The translations under genes were made by a program, and so were the position numbers. Shown here one piece after another: positions 31,966-43,600 of a stretch of 64,000 nucleotides of DNA. This DNA is from Chinchilla lanigera. Taxonomy: Eukaryota > Chordata > Mammalia > Rodentia > Chinchillidae. How positions within the stretch are numbered: the first letter of the stretch is position 1; each line of letters begins with the position of its first letter. Under the pieces are notes generated by a model, which did no database searches, was not told the DNA's origin, and saw only the letters and a program-made list of their open reading frames with translations. The stretch is from NCBI RefSeq assembly GCF_000276665.1, contig NW_004955418.1, forward strand, positions 4,687,714-4,751,713. Reading direction: 5' to 3'.

Positions 31966-34250
31966 GCCTTCCAGGTAAAGCCAGAACGAACAGCCCCTCA
32001 TGTACAGAATGCATTTCCATGAAGCTGGTACTCAGTAGTAAGAAGAAGGAGAAGGGATGGAAGAGGCAATCTCAGAGTTTAGCCCTCCATGCCTATCTTG
32101 CAAGCTTCAGGGACACTTGTCTTTACCAGATATTTTGTGCTTTATAATCAACCTTAAAAGGCCTAGACTAAGAGGGCAAAGAAAGTATTTTCTCCTTTCA
32201 TATTTTCAACAATGTTTTCGGAAGGATCTCCTGTGGCTCGGAGATGGAGAATGCATTTGTTTGTAGCAAATGTTAAAACAGTTGCCAAAAAAGAGCAAAT
32301 AAAGCTATTTTGCATGTATCTGGCTGTTTTTACCCTTTGTGTTTTTGGATCGTTCACATCCAGGTACTAAAGGAAAGAGCGAGTACACTTTAAAAGTTTG
32401 GGCCTCCTTCTGAGATCACTACTGATTCCATTTTAACAGTAGAACCTCCAGGTTATTAATGATTATTCAATAATAGGCCTGGGTGAAATAAAGGCACTAT
32501 TCTAGATCTCTCCCTGGATGCTTATAAACATTTATTATTTGATGCCCTTCTGTTCTCCTTTTCTATTAAGACAAATTTTTGTGTCCGGCTCTGCTCTTTT
32601 CATGCACCAGCAGCAGAGCTGATTTGTGTGGTACCGGTTATTCATCTAAAGTCCCTTGCTTGTTTCTCTGTAGACTGGAGACTGGTGAATGTTTCCAAGC
32701 CGTGGAGGGTTACATTACTAATCTGTGTTTCTCGATGCCTGTCATAGTTCCTGGAACTTTGGTTGCTCCTGAAGTTTGAGGTGGCTAGTTTATCACTATA
32801 CAAAAGTGGCAAGAGATCTAAGTATGAACTGAGGCCCAAATAAAGATTTGACTGTTAGTTTAGTTTCTCTTTGTGCCATCTGTCTCAAAGCCTAACTGCA
32901 GCGTGAAAACAGTGAAGGGCCCTCATCTGGGTGTGACGCTGTACGTGGCAGGAGTCCAGTGCTACGTCTCTCCTCTGCCTGTATTTGAGATTTACCATGG
33001 GTGTTCTGAGCCCCGTGCTTTAGGATCAATTCTCCTCAAAATATTCTGTGGTCTCAAATGTTATGACAGTGCTATTTTTACAATGATAAGTGGCAGAAGA
33101 AAGTACTTGCTGTTCAGAAAGGACTAGAAATAGCATCATAACTCCAAATACATTCCCGTAGGCATGCACACATCCACACACACTCCGCCACCACACTCAG
33201 ATACCCTCCCTATCTGAGAGTATGCAAACATTCATGAATCAAATATTTTATAAGGAGAGTCAACATCCCAGTAACATGACTTTTCTTTCTCGAGTGAACG
33301 TTCAGAACTGTGGTTCTTGTAGCTGGGATAAAAGCGTAACCAACCTTCTCCTGTATTCCTGCCAAGGAAAAGGAGACCAAAGCAGCTGCAGACAGTCACA
33401 GTAGTGGACTGCGGAGATCCTGGAAACCTCTGTCCTCTGGAGAAACAGTCCAGAAGCAGAGAACAGTAGTAAATCTGTTGTGAGGGAAACCATTTACCTG
33501 AGGACACCCACAGGCCCCAGCTCTGCTTTGGACACCAACAAAGAAGGGATAAAAAAATGGCGGAGGGCTTGTGTCTTGTTGTACATTGAAGAAGACACAG
33601 AAGTCATTAAGTATGAGTACAAGTTTTGTTTCTTATTTTTTTTCTTTTCTACTTTGAAATCTGGGAACTATGAAAGGCACAGTGTCTTAAAATAATTTTA
33701 GAAAATTACTTACCCCTTTGCTGTCAGCAACTAAAAAATTATCCCAGCCTACTTTCACCATGCCCTTAACCAGACTTCTGAGAGCTCTGCCTCCAACCCA
33801 GGCACATTAGCTTTTTAAGGTGGACCACTGGCCATCTGTCTTTGCTACTGACCTTATATAAAGGCAAAGTAAACTTTCATCTTACCAGTAAGAGTAGGGA
33901 GAAAAGGCTCATAGCTAAACTGAGGAGAGAATGGGAATGTAATCTTCCTTGATCTTTAGTTTGCAAAAGGATGGCTCCCAGGTCCTTAAGAAATACAGAC
34001 TTGAGAAGCAAAATGGAAAAATGCTTTTCAAATTATTTTTATATCTCAAAGGTGCAAGGAAAAGACTATAATCACAGTCTCCTAAGTGGCTTGATCTAAG
34101 TAAAAATGGTGTGTGTAGGGGACACCTTCATGGTTAGGCCACTAGGGTTCTTTAAGGCCTGAGGTATGAAAGATATCAAGAGCCCAGAGGCAGGGAATCT
34201 AGCCTAAAATTTAGTTAGGGTGAGGGAAACATTAAGCCTGACTTGGTCAA
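31966..34250. other. Unique sequence, possible L2 trace
   Basis: At 32660-32780 a weak L2-like 3' end may be present ('tgtttctcgatgcctgtcat'). Frames reach 91 codons (33232-33507, minus) without any known motif. A T-rich run lies at 33636-33652. Confidence 0.4.
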
Positions 34251-34255
34251 TCCTT

Positions 34256-34345
34256 ACTATAACACAGGGGAGATACCTGTTAATATACCCATTTGCAGAT
34301 CAGGAAATTGGGACACAGATTGATATTAGCTCTAATCCACTGAAC
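34256..34345 (-). mobile_element. Possible MIR fragment, reverse orientation
   Basis: 'ttaatatacccatttgcaga' followed by 'tcaggaaattgggacacaga' parallels the complement of the MIR 'cctcagtttcctcatctgtaaaatgg' block. Short and diverged. Confidence 0.4.
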
Positions 34346-35700
34346 TTGACAAGCCCAAGCCTTCCCCAAATTCACATCCCTCCTCCCACCACCACCAGTT
34401 GCTCGTATCTACAAATTTGTTTTTTACTTTGTTAGGAACAAGTTCAATTGCATTGTATGTGGCTTCTGCCTGACGAAAGACTATTTGAAGGCTCAGCCCA
34501 AAGGTGGTTTGAGGGAAATGAAGAAAGGAAAAGAAGATACAGAGAGACATCAGACATCATCACCTCACCCCATTTCACACAAGCACAATTCCCAAGCACA
34601 TGTTCAGATCATGGAAGGCAATACACGAGGCTAAATGAGAAAAACCCTGCGTAAGCTTAGTGTGAATGAGAACAAAATGGATGGGACATGCTTTAGGCAC
34701 AAGGCAAGAACTTAAAACAGAGAGGCAGGAGGCAACTAAAGACAGGAACCTGTCCAGCCTGATTTTAGTCCCAGCAAAACCAAAATTGGAATAACTGGGA
34801 GAGAAAACAAAAGTGAAGGGAAAATGCGTGAGTTAAGGATTATGCATGTTGGCTTTGAGATGTACTGACTGAAGAGTTATGACTTCAGAAATATGAGTTC
34901 CATGTTACAGATATAAAACTGGTGCTGCTGATTTGCAGTTTGGAAGGTGTTGCATCACTATGAAAATAAATTATCTCAGTGAAAGATGAGTATCTAGAGA
35001 AAAGGGCAGAAGGCAAGAGGCATTTTGAAGAGGACCATAACTGAGGATCAAGGCAGGAGGAGGAGAAAAGAAAAACAATGAGGGAGAATAAGGAACCAAA
35101 AAATGTCCTCAAAAAGTAATGAAACAGCACAGAAATTATCACATAATGGAAATCAAGGCAACAGGAATTTTGTTCAGAAACAGACTCCTAAGAGTCAAAT
35201 GGTGCAGTGAAAGAGAATGGCGGAAGGCAGAGGAAGGCGCTGATTTTCCCAAGAGAAATTTCCATGAAGTTGTAAGGATGAGAATCAAATTACACTGGGG
35301 TAAAGAAAGTAGTAAATCCATAAGAAGCAGAGGTATTGAGATACAGTTAATTAAGTAGTAAAAAGTAGCAAGTTTAGGTGCAAATAGAAAAAAAAGTGAA
35401 GAACTGACTGTTCTGCAATCTAAGGGGCAAGCATCAACCCTGAGCCCAAAATATTCACAGGGACTCCTATGGATTTTTGTATACAGATTGCAAGCATGCA
35501 CACAAATAATTTATGGATTCATAAAAGCAGCCCCTGTTTCTCGACCACACTGTGGTTCTTACATTTCTAATAGGTAGTATTCATAATGTGAGAGTCTAAT
35601 CCAGGGAATTCCAGCCTTTTAATTAGTATGGAAGGAGTGTGCTGTCCTATCCACAACCTTTAGCGTGTTACTGTTTAGGAGGATTCTACCATGAACCAAG
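34346..35700. other. Unique sequence, no gene seen
   Basis: Purine-rich patches occur at 34980-35130 and 35190-35400. Minus-strand frames of 85 and 120 codons (34885-35142, 35139-35501) reflect that purine bias and are not recognisable proteins. Confidence 0.5.
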
Positions 35701-35704
35701 AGAT

Positions 35705-36225
35705 AACTATAGGTAGTTAATGTTTCGAGGTTCTCATTTTGTTTTGAAACTGTTATAGTTTGTGTCTGTATGTTCCCCCAAAGCCTCATGCAGTCATGGG
35801 GGTGGGCTTGCAGAGTTTATGATCCATCCATTGTCCAATGCTGGGATTATGGGTGTGAGTGCTACAACTGCCCTGGGGCAGATAGTTTGCATACAATGTA
35901 AGGGAAGGAAAGAGGCTGCTTTCCCCTGCTCCTCCCTTTTGCTCTTGCTGTTTTTGCTGTCTTCTGCAGCCATGAACGATTGCTCTCTGCCATATGGCAT
36001 CCTGCCTTGGAGCCAGCTGAGTATGGACTGAAACCTCCACAAACAGTGAGCTAAATAAACCTTTCCTTCCTTAATATTGGCCGCCAGGTATTTGGCTTCA
36101 GCAATGAGAGAAAAGTAACCAAGACAGAAACCCTGTATCATTTTTATTATTTTTATGTTGTTTTGTTTTTGTCTCTGTTGTTATTTTGTTATTTTTTTTT
36201 AATTCTCTTTAAAAAAAAAATCTTG
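35705..36225 (+). mobile_element. Truncated young L1 3' end, split by a solo LTR
   Basis: 'cattttgttttgaaac' to the left of the LTR and 'gaaaccctgtatcatttttat' (with 'gttgttttgtttttgtctct' and 'ttctctttaaaaaaaaaat') to its right join into the same L1 3' end seen at 5848-6493 and 38522-38697. The LTR therefore landed in an existing L1 insertion. The left edge is uncertain. Confidence 0.7.
35751..36126 (+). mobile_element. Solo LTR, ERVL-MaLR-like, forward orientation
   Basis: It starts TG ('tgttatagtttgtgtctgta') and ends CA ('gtaaccaagaca'), is 376 bp, and is flanked by a perfect 5-bp duplication 'gaaac' (35746-35750 and 36127-36131), as expected for ERVL-class integration. The 3' part carries 'ggactgaaacctccacaaac' and 'gagctaaataaacctttcct'. 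It is the same family as 4294-4662. A 115-codon antisense frame inside it is incidental. Confidence 0.9.
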
Positions 36226-36239
36226 GAAACTGGCAGTAG

Positions 36240-38520
36240 TTGTCATGCTCAAAACCAAAGGAAATTTGCAGAGCATTAGATGAGAAACTTACCACCTGAT
36301 CCAAAGCATGTCCCTGTGATGGGTACTTGTTTGCAGATAATTATTATTTGCCAGCTCTTAAAAATCCTTACCTATTTGTTCTGGATTTATCAGGCACAGA
36401 CACTGTCAAATAAGCAACTCCATAACTTTTTGCATCCATCTATGTATTTCAACTACAGCTAGCAGTTGCACTTGGAAGAAGGCAATACATATTTTCCTTC
36501 CTTGATTCTCAACACCCCTTAAAACAATCTGTTTCCTTAAAGCAGATCCACACAGGATCAATACTTTAGAAGATGTATTACAGTTCCTGCATCGGATCAT
36601 TTACTGCTCTTAACCTTTGTGTCCATTTCTCCTCTGTGGTTCTCCTAGAAGCAAGCCTGGCTTCCAAGTCTCTCACCTGGCAAATGATCTCTTTGTTGTT
36701 CTATTTTTATGTTTTCAATTCATCTTTCTCAGTGACCATTCTAAATCTGCTCTTCTTGGAAGCATCCTCAATGATATCTCTGCTGTCCAGGTTTCTGAAC
36801 AGCCTAAGGAACAAGAACAATTAAAAGTAAAGATCAAATGTTTTGTGCGACTTTTGTACTTTTAGCTCAAATGAAAATGGCCAGCATTTCAATCCTACAT
36901 GAGCACTTGGAGAATTTTGAAAACCAAATGAGAAACAACAGCAATTAAACTCAGAAAGCTATACATTGGTATTAGAAATAAATATGTAAAATTACAAAAG
37001 TATTTTTCACCCCTTCTCAGTTAAATTTCAAAGGTCCCAAGTGAAGCCTTCAGAAACATTATCTATTGGAAAGAAGAAAATTCACATCAGGGGACACATC
37101 AAGGACCCTGTGATATGAGAAGCAAAGCTACTAATAATTATTTTGAGGATATTTGAAAAATTGAAAGATTTTCAGGTTCCTGTTTAATGTCATTGGTTAG
37201 AAACCTAATCAGCTCTTTACTGGCCATATTCAAGCTAATCGGGTATTATTTAAGGTGCTATATTATCTTCAAAAATGATCGATGTCCCATGATAGATGTA
37301 GGACCTAAATTTATTCTGGGAGCCACAGCAAAGGGGAAGGGGTATGTGGACACTGCTGCTCTGACCTCATGGCATTGGAAAAAGGCTGACATCCTTATCC
37401 AAGTCTGGGAAAAGAGAAAGATGCAATTTGTATCGTTCTTTGTCTGTTTCACACACACACATACTCAAAAGATCCGTCATTGCTTGTGTGCCTTTTACCT
37501 CTCCTTTTGAAAAGCTACATAATGAAGAGCGATTTATCCACTTTAAAATGCTTCCTGGGCACAAAGTGAAACCTGCTTGGATCCTTCCGGCTTATAACAT
37601 TGCTCTTTCTCCAAGCCTTGTAAAGCCTGCATGAGCCAGACCTCTTACCGTTTGCCCTTATACTCTCAGGCCATGGGGCAGAGAGGGGCAGCTGGTGTGT
37701 GCAGTCCGTTAGCTGTTGTATAGCTAATGAAGCTCGAGAATAAAGGTTCCCTGTGTGGAATGTTCTCCACATCTGGGCATCTAAGGAGGCTCTGCAGATT
37801 CCAGCAGGTCTGAGGAGACTGTCGAGTAAGTTGACTAAGCTCCTCTGGCTACAGGGCTAACCTGTCAGTCAGTGACACGAAGTGACCATGTCAATGGCTT
37901 CATATCACCTTTGACCAGTACTTAAGGGTCTGTGCTTATTCCCTAGGCCAGATTCACTGTAGCTATAGTTACTTCCTCCAAAGCCTGCTTGAGTCCTTTG
38001 TGGAATAAACCCCTCTAAGCTAATAAATGCTGACTGCTGAGAAAGAGACAAAGAAAAAGACTCATAGTGAGAAGGGCAGATGTAAAGAAAAAAATCTAGG
38101 GGCCAAGCAAAGGTGATGCTAAGCAACTCTCTCTCTCCCTTGCCCCTCCCCCCACTGTCTCTTTCTCCACCCTTCCACACAAGAAAGCTTTAATACTAAG
38201 ACTGAAGATTCAGAGAACCATGCCATGGGTGATTGAGGGCTGAATGAGCACAGACCAGCTAATACAAAAGCAAACACCCAGGAGCTGAACTCAGGAGCAG
38301 CACGCTTATGATTGTTACTGAAAAATGTAAAGCAAGTGGCAGCACACTAGCACTCATAATGGGCATAGTGGATATGACGGTTGCCTCTTATTTTTGTTAA
38401 TGTGCATGAACAGTAGGCTCTCTGGCAGGAGGGGGCGTAGCAAGAATTTATCATTTCACATCTCTAATATGGTTTGTGGTAATGGGGTCATGTACAATAG
38501 GAGCCAGAACAGAGAAATTT
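36240..38520. other. Unique sequence, no gene seen
   Basis: About 2.3 kb. Overlapping frames at 36573-36865 (82-83 codons) and 37187-37510 (107 codons) show no domain. A CT-rich stretch lies at 38128-38175. Confidence 0.5.
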
Positions 38521-38521
38521 T

Positions 38522-38697
38522 AAAGCATCTAGTGATCTAAGTAACTAGTCTGAAGATAACCATATGTATCATAACAACCATTATTAATTTCCTATCACCT
38601 TGTTTTGAAATTCTGTATAATTTTTGTTATTTCTTGTTGTTTTGTTTTTGCCTTTGTGTTTGTATTTTTTCCTCCTCTTTTTAGAATAAAAAAAAAT
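38522..38697 (+). mobile_element. 5'-truncated young L1 3' end
   Basis: 'agcatctagtgatctaagta', 'gataaccatatgtatcataa', 'aaccattattaatttcctat' and 'gttgttttgtttttgccttt' follow the L1 3' UTR order of the other copies, ending 'ctttttagaataaaaaaaaa'. Confidence 0.75.
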
Positions 38698-39112
38698 TGA
38701 GAACCACTGCTCTAGCCAACACAGCATCTGAACTGGATGAAATTAAATATTAAATATTCCCTTCAAAGATTTATCTTTTTCTTCCTTTGGGATGTTCTAC
38801 TTAATCCCAGCAACCACTGACTATCCACAGATAAAAAGTCATCAAGGAAATTCTCTGCCCTCAGACATTTATATTGTAGGTTACAGTGAAGTAAATATGT
38901 TACCTTCCATAGGAATATTTTCCACTTTAAACATATTGCTTACTTTAGAGAGACTATCCTATTTGAAGAAGGGAATTCTCACAGCAGCAAAAAGGAAATG
39001 AGAGGGAGAGATCTCTTCCCGATACCTCCAGCAATCTTAAAGTACCTGGCAGAGTCTATGGTTATGTGTGAGCCATCCAACTGGGATCACAACACCATGA
39101 ATGATAAAAATT
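38698..39112. other. Unique sequence, nothing recognised
   Basis: It begins 'ttgagaaccactgctctag', similar to the end of Charlie-type hAT elements, but no matching body was found upstream or downstream. Confidence 0.4.
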
Positions 39113-39113
39113 G

Positions 39114-39200
39114 TGGCTGGGACGTAGCATGGTGGTAGAGCACTGGACCAGCACGCACAGGGCCCTGGGCTTGACCCTCAGATCTACAAAAAGAAGAAGG
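39114..39200 (+). mobile_element. Old ID-type SINE
   Basis: 'ggctgggacgtagcatggtg' then 'gtagagcactggaccagcac' and 'gggccctgggcttgaccctc' follow the ID body, with an A/G-rich tail (aaaaagaagaagggg). It lacks the young 'ggtaccgg' 3' motif. Confidence 0.82.
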
Positions 39201-40030
39201 GGAAGAAAGGAAGGGACAAATTAACTATATCCTCTGAAGTCAGACTTACCACACTATCAGCAGAGACAAATACTTTGATGGTATCCTAAACTGTACCACC
39301 TGAGCTATGGGTAGACCTTAACTAGAGTTTGATTTTGCCTCCATTACTAGGAATGGGCCATCACCCACCAGGAGTTTCCAAGAGGCTGCCCTCTTCTCCA
39401 TCTAATCAAACAAGTCTATTTACCTACTCTACTGAGCACATATTTTGAAATTAAATGTTGAAGCACAGAGACTGATTAGAAGATATAAACATTACACTGA
39501 GGGACATATTAGAAATGCTCACATTCCTCTGTAGAGAACCACTTGTACCTCTGCCTCTTTATTGAACTGAGCGTTGTCATGGCCAGTGGGAGAACTGGAC
39601 TTTATAAAACCTCAGCACAGCGATCTCTCATTCACCCAGATCCTGGCTCTAAATGAAGCCTGCTTCTATTTCAAATAAAAGCATGCTCTTATCTGTGCAG
39701 CCACAAAAGTAAGGCAATAAAAAATAATTAACATCCTTTCCATTTTGACCTCATTTGTTAGAAATCTAATCAGATCCAAGTGGAAAGAGAACCTTGCTAT
39801 TGTGGTCAACTTCACTGTGGTGTAGAAATGCTCAGCCACTGGGTTAGGTAAGGCCCAAAGGATGAAACGGCCTTTAATTACAATCTCATCTGAATGTGAA
39901 AAAGAAAATAACTGGGGGGAATGTCAATAGTGGCTACCAGAGCCAAATAAAAATATCCTCAATACCTCTAACATGAAAACAAATGTATTTCTATTGTATT
40001 TATAATAGAATAATGATCTTCATGCAATAA
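39201..40030. other. Unique sequence, nothing recognised
   Basis: No open frame of interest and no named repeat. Confidence 0.5.
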
Positions 40031-40033
40031 CAT

Positions 40034-40175
40034 ATGATATTTATTGTGCACATAGTATGTGACACATACCATGTTAAAATTTTTAACAAAGTACCTCTTT
40101 AAATTTTCACTATAACCCAACAAGCAAATTGTTTTTAGAATTCTTGATTTACAGGCAAAAAATAAATGGAGGAAT
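40034..40175 (-). mobile_element. MIR ancient SINE, reverse orientation
   Basis: The complement of the MIR 3' half: 'gatatttattgtgcacatag', 'tatgtgacacataccatgtt', 'cactataacccaacaagcaa' and 'ttgatttacaggcaaaaaat'. Diverged but in order. Confidence 0.62.
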
Positions 40176-40789
40176 TGTGGGGAGGGTAGGACCATTGGCC
40201 ACTTCCATTGCTTTGTAAGATGCTACAGGGAATAGATTACACTAAGGTCTAGAGTATTCTCATACAATAAGAAAACCAACTTTGATAATTCAGTAGGTTA
40301 CAACTTTAGCCAAATTCTTCCTTTTTTATCACTGGTGCGTATATTGATGGCAAAGCTCACATTCTCAGGTACTATGTAGTTCTGTCTCTTTTGTTTGTTT
40401 CATGTGAGTAAATTAACAGTGAGGGAATTAAAGTGCCTATGTTAGGAATCACATACATGTATAGACCCTTAAGAAGAAATCTCTTAGACAACTTTTGTGA
40501 CTACAGTCACATTAATTAAGAATATTTATGCATTTCTTTGAATTGCAAATTTTACTGAAGTTGAGGCTATACTAGAAAACGTATGAGAAAGTTCAATAAT
40601 TACATTTCAATTTGGTGGTGGTGAAAAATCTGAATTATGGGCTCAGAGAGTTAGAAGTTACCTTTCTCCTCTTCCGTTGTAGGATGCCAGATCAAATGCA
40701 AGAACTCTACTTGCAACATCCCCAGTGGTAAATACAAGCAGGTCAGGCAACAGGATCACATGTTTTACAGCTTCCATCTCCAGATCAAG
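40176..40789. other. Unique sequence, nothing recognised
   Basis: AT-rich spacer with no supported feature. Confidence 0.5.
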
Positions 40790-40800
40790 AACTAATTCTT

Positions 40801-40885
40801 GGGGCTGGGGATTTAGATCAGCGGCAAAGCGCCTGCCTGGCAAGCACAAGGTCGTGAGTTCGGTTCCCGGTACCGGAGAAAAACC

Positions 40886-40912
<27 letters not shown>
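40801..40912 (+). mobile_element. Young ID SINE, forward orientation
   Basis: A full-length ID with 'ggtaccggagaaaaacc' and a pure A tail of about 29. A perfect 11-bp duplication 'aactaattctt' flanks it (40790-40800 and 40913-40923). One A-box change ('tagatcagc' instead of 'tagctcagc') is visible. The long pure tail and clean duplication mark it as one of the youngest insertions here. Confidence 0.96.
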
Positions 40913-40916
<4 letters not shown>

Positions 40917-41669
40917 AATTCTTGTCAAATGCACATTTGACAATCTTCCTCATAGATGTATGTTCTTATTAACAGAGTTTTATATTTTTTGCTTTATTTT
41001 TGTGAAAATTAGATTAATTTTTAAAATACTCAACCAACCTTGAACATATGGAATAAGCTCGATTTTATTATAAAATATTGTCCTCTTTTATGTACTACTG
41101 GATTCAATTTACTAATGTCAGTAATGATTTTTGCATGCATATTCATGAGAGAAATGGGTTGGATTTTTCTTCTTTCAAGTGTTGGAATCAAGTAAAGTAA
41201 CCTCATAAAAAGTATTAAAATTAATTATGTACTGTATTTTCTCTGGATGGTCTTGTCCAAGTTGAATGTTACTTTGTTTTCTTGAATGGTTAGAAAAATT
41301 CACTAGTTAAATGATATGAATTAAAAGTTTTCTTTAAAAAATATTTTTAATACCACATTTGAGTTTTTTAATAAATATAGGATTATACAGATTTTATATT
41401 TCTACTCTATCAGCTTCATTGTGGTATTTTTTGGACAAATTGCCCATTTCATTTAAATTATTAAATTTATTTGCCTAAACCTAATGTTCTCTTTACCTGT
41501 GAAATAAAATCTCTAATGACACACTTTGGTCTCTCACAAATGTCATTTTCTCTGTTATTTATGCACTTTTATTATTTCTTTTTTCTAGTTTTCATAATTT
41601 TATGTACTCTTAATTTTCTAGCTTCTTGAAATAAAATCTTAAAATACTTTTCATCTTCTTATTTTCTTT

Positions 41670-41970
41670 TTTTCCTTTTTTAAATTTTAAAAATAAAAGA
41701 AAAAAACATATTGACAAATGTACATACATTTACAAAATAACACAAAAACAATACAAGCAATACTGAATTTCAGACAAGGTGATAAATTAACAACGGTGGT
41801 TATATTACATATTGATATCTTCAAAGTGGTTACTCAGGAAAACAAATAGAAACATGTAAGATTGATCAAACAATTAAACATTAACTGTTCCTTTCAACAA
41901 AGTGATAGAAGTCAGAAGTAAAACTGTTAGCTATCCTGTATATACATATATACATAATTTCCCCTTCTTT
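41670..41970 (-). mobile_element. 5'-truncated young L1 3' end, reverse orientation
   Basis: It is flanked by a 23-bp target duplication with a single mismatch (41647-41669 and 41971-41993; both read 'cttttca', t or c, then 'cttcttattttcttt'). The interior matches the complement of the L1 3' UTR family ('gttatattacatattgatat', compare 5848-6493). It sits inside the L1M copy. Confidence 0.9.
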
Positions 41971-42731
41971 CTTTTCACCTTCTTATTTTCTTTAAATGTA
42001 TTTAACCTACTAATTTCACTGCAGTACTGACAGCGATTTCATAAAAAAATTTTGATATAGTATTGTAAGTGAGGAGGTTTTTGGCCCCAAATATCAAGAA
42101 TCTACATTCACTGTCATTCCATTTAAAATACTTTAAATTTCCATTTTGATTATTTCTTTTTCCCCTAGTTTGTTTAAAAATTTGTTATTTAATTTCAATG
42201 AATTTAGGGTTTTCCTGGTTATATTTTTGTTGTTAAATTCATAAATTCCCAGTGTAAACATACAACAATCTCAGAATAATTTTAATCATTTGAAATTTTT
42301 TGAGGCTTCCTTTCTGGTGAAGTATGTAATCAACTATGTTACGTGAACATGAAGATGCTTTACATTTTATTAATGTAATGTTTATTATTATATGTTCTCT
42401 TTCTACTGTTTGTTAGGTATATTCTTGTACTCTGTGTCAGCAATGTCCAAAGATGTTACACAACATATCCCTGAAGTATATAGTCCCATGAACTGTCTCA
42501 TACGTTAGGACTTTTAAGCACTTGCTTTTTATTGTTGCCATATATTTTAATTCTATATACAAATTCAACTCTTTAGATATATAAATATACAATTAGTATT
42601 CCATATAATCAATGTTAATATATAATCGATATCTATGTCTATATATCACCACATATTTATCATGTTTGTGCTCTTCACCCTTTCAATTTTTTTATTCACT
42701 TCCATATTTCTTTGCTTTTAAAATTCTTTTT

Positions 42732-42795
42732 CAGTGCAAAGCAAGCTCAGGTCCTATGCATGTTAAGCAAACCTGGTACCACTGAGCTGCATTGC
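42732..42795 (-). mobile_element. Old ID-type SINE, reverse orientation
   Basis: On the minus strand 'gcaatgcagctcagtggtac' is followed by 'cttaacatgcataggacctg' and a terminal 'gcactg', fitting a diverged ID body inside the L1M. Confidence 0.6.
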
Positions 42796-43600
42796 TTTGC
42801 TATTGGCTGTAATAACTTCTGGTTGATAAATTCTACCTCGATTTTCTTTTATGACACTAACTGAAGAAAAATTCTCTTAGTCTTTGTCTTTTCAGTCATT
42901 TTCAAGGATATTCTTGCAGAGTGTGGAATTCTTTGGCATTTTCATTCAGCACTTTGAAGATATTATTCCACTGCCAACTGGCTTCCCCTGCATTTGTAAA
43001 ATGTTTAGTTAAACATTTAACATTTTTTCTTTAAAAGTAATATAGCGGTTTCTAAGATAACTTGTTTTATTATTTAGTTAGTTTTTCCAGATTTATGATC
43101 AATCATGTAACCATTGTCATCTCTCTCCTACAGTGGATTTGCTAAATTTTTAACATTTTGTTGATGAATTTTATTAATTTTGAAAAATTTTAATCATTAT
43201 CTCTTCAAATATTGCTGCCATCCTATTCTGTCTGTCTGAAGGTTGCCCATATATACCCTGCACATATATATATATATTTTTTTCTTTTTGCTTATCAGTT
43301 TTAATGTTCCCTTTTGACCTTCTTTGAGCTAACTAATTCTGTGTTCTACTGCACTCAGGCTCTTACCATTAAAGTAATCATATATTGTAATATACTTCTA
43401 TTGAGATCATTCTATCCCTTTAGCCCTTTTCCCTGATTTATTTAATATATTATTTATAATTATTTAAAATTTATCCTGCTAAGTTATTTATCTAGATTAT
43501 CATTGTGTGACATCAACTTTCTTTTAATTATTGGTTAAATCCACTCATCTTTTCACAGATTTACTAATTTTTATTATGTGCTAGATATAATGAGTAAAAG

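Larger units (their letters stand above)
41020..43600 (-). mobile_element. Long old L1M LINE fragment, reverse orientation
   Basis: The plus strand follows the complement of L1 ORF2: 'ctggattcaatttactaatg', 'tttttgcatgcatattcatg', 'ggacaaattgcccatttcat' (RT region), then 'ttgaggcttcctttctggtg' toward the endonuclease. Further on, 'cagcactttgaagatattat', 'tccactgccaactggcttcc' and 'cattatctcttcaaatattg' match the L1M upstream region. It is interrupted by a younger L1 end (41670-41970) and an old ID (42732-42795). Boundaries, and whether it is one element or two, are uncertain. Confidence 0.72.

Noticed and set aside
38698..38716. End of a Charlie-type hAT element ('ttgagaaccactgctctag')
   Set aside because: Only the terminus matches; no element body could be found next to it, so chance or a tiny remnant cannot be separated.
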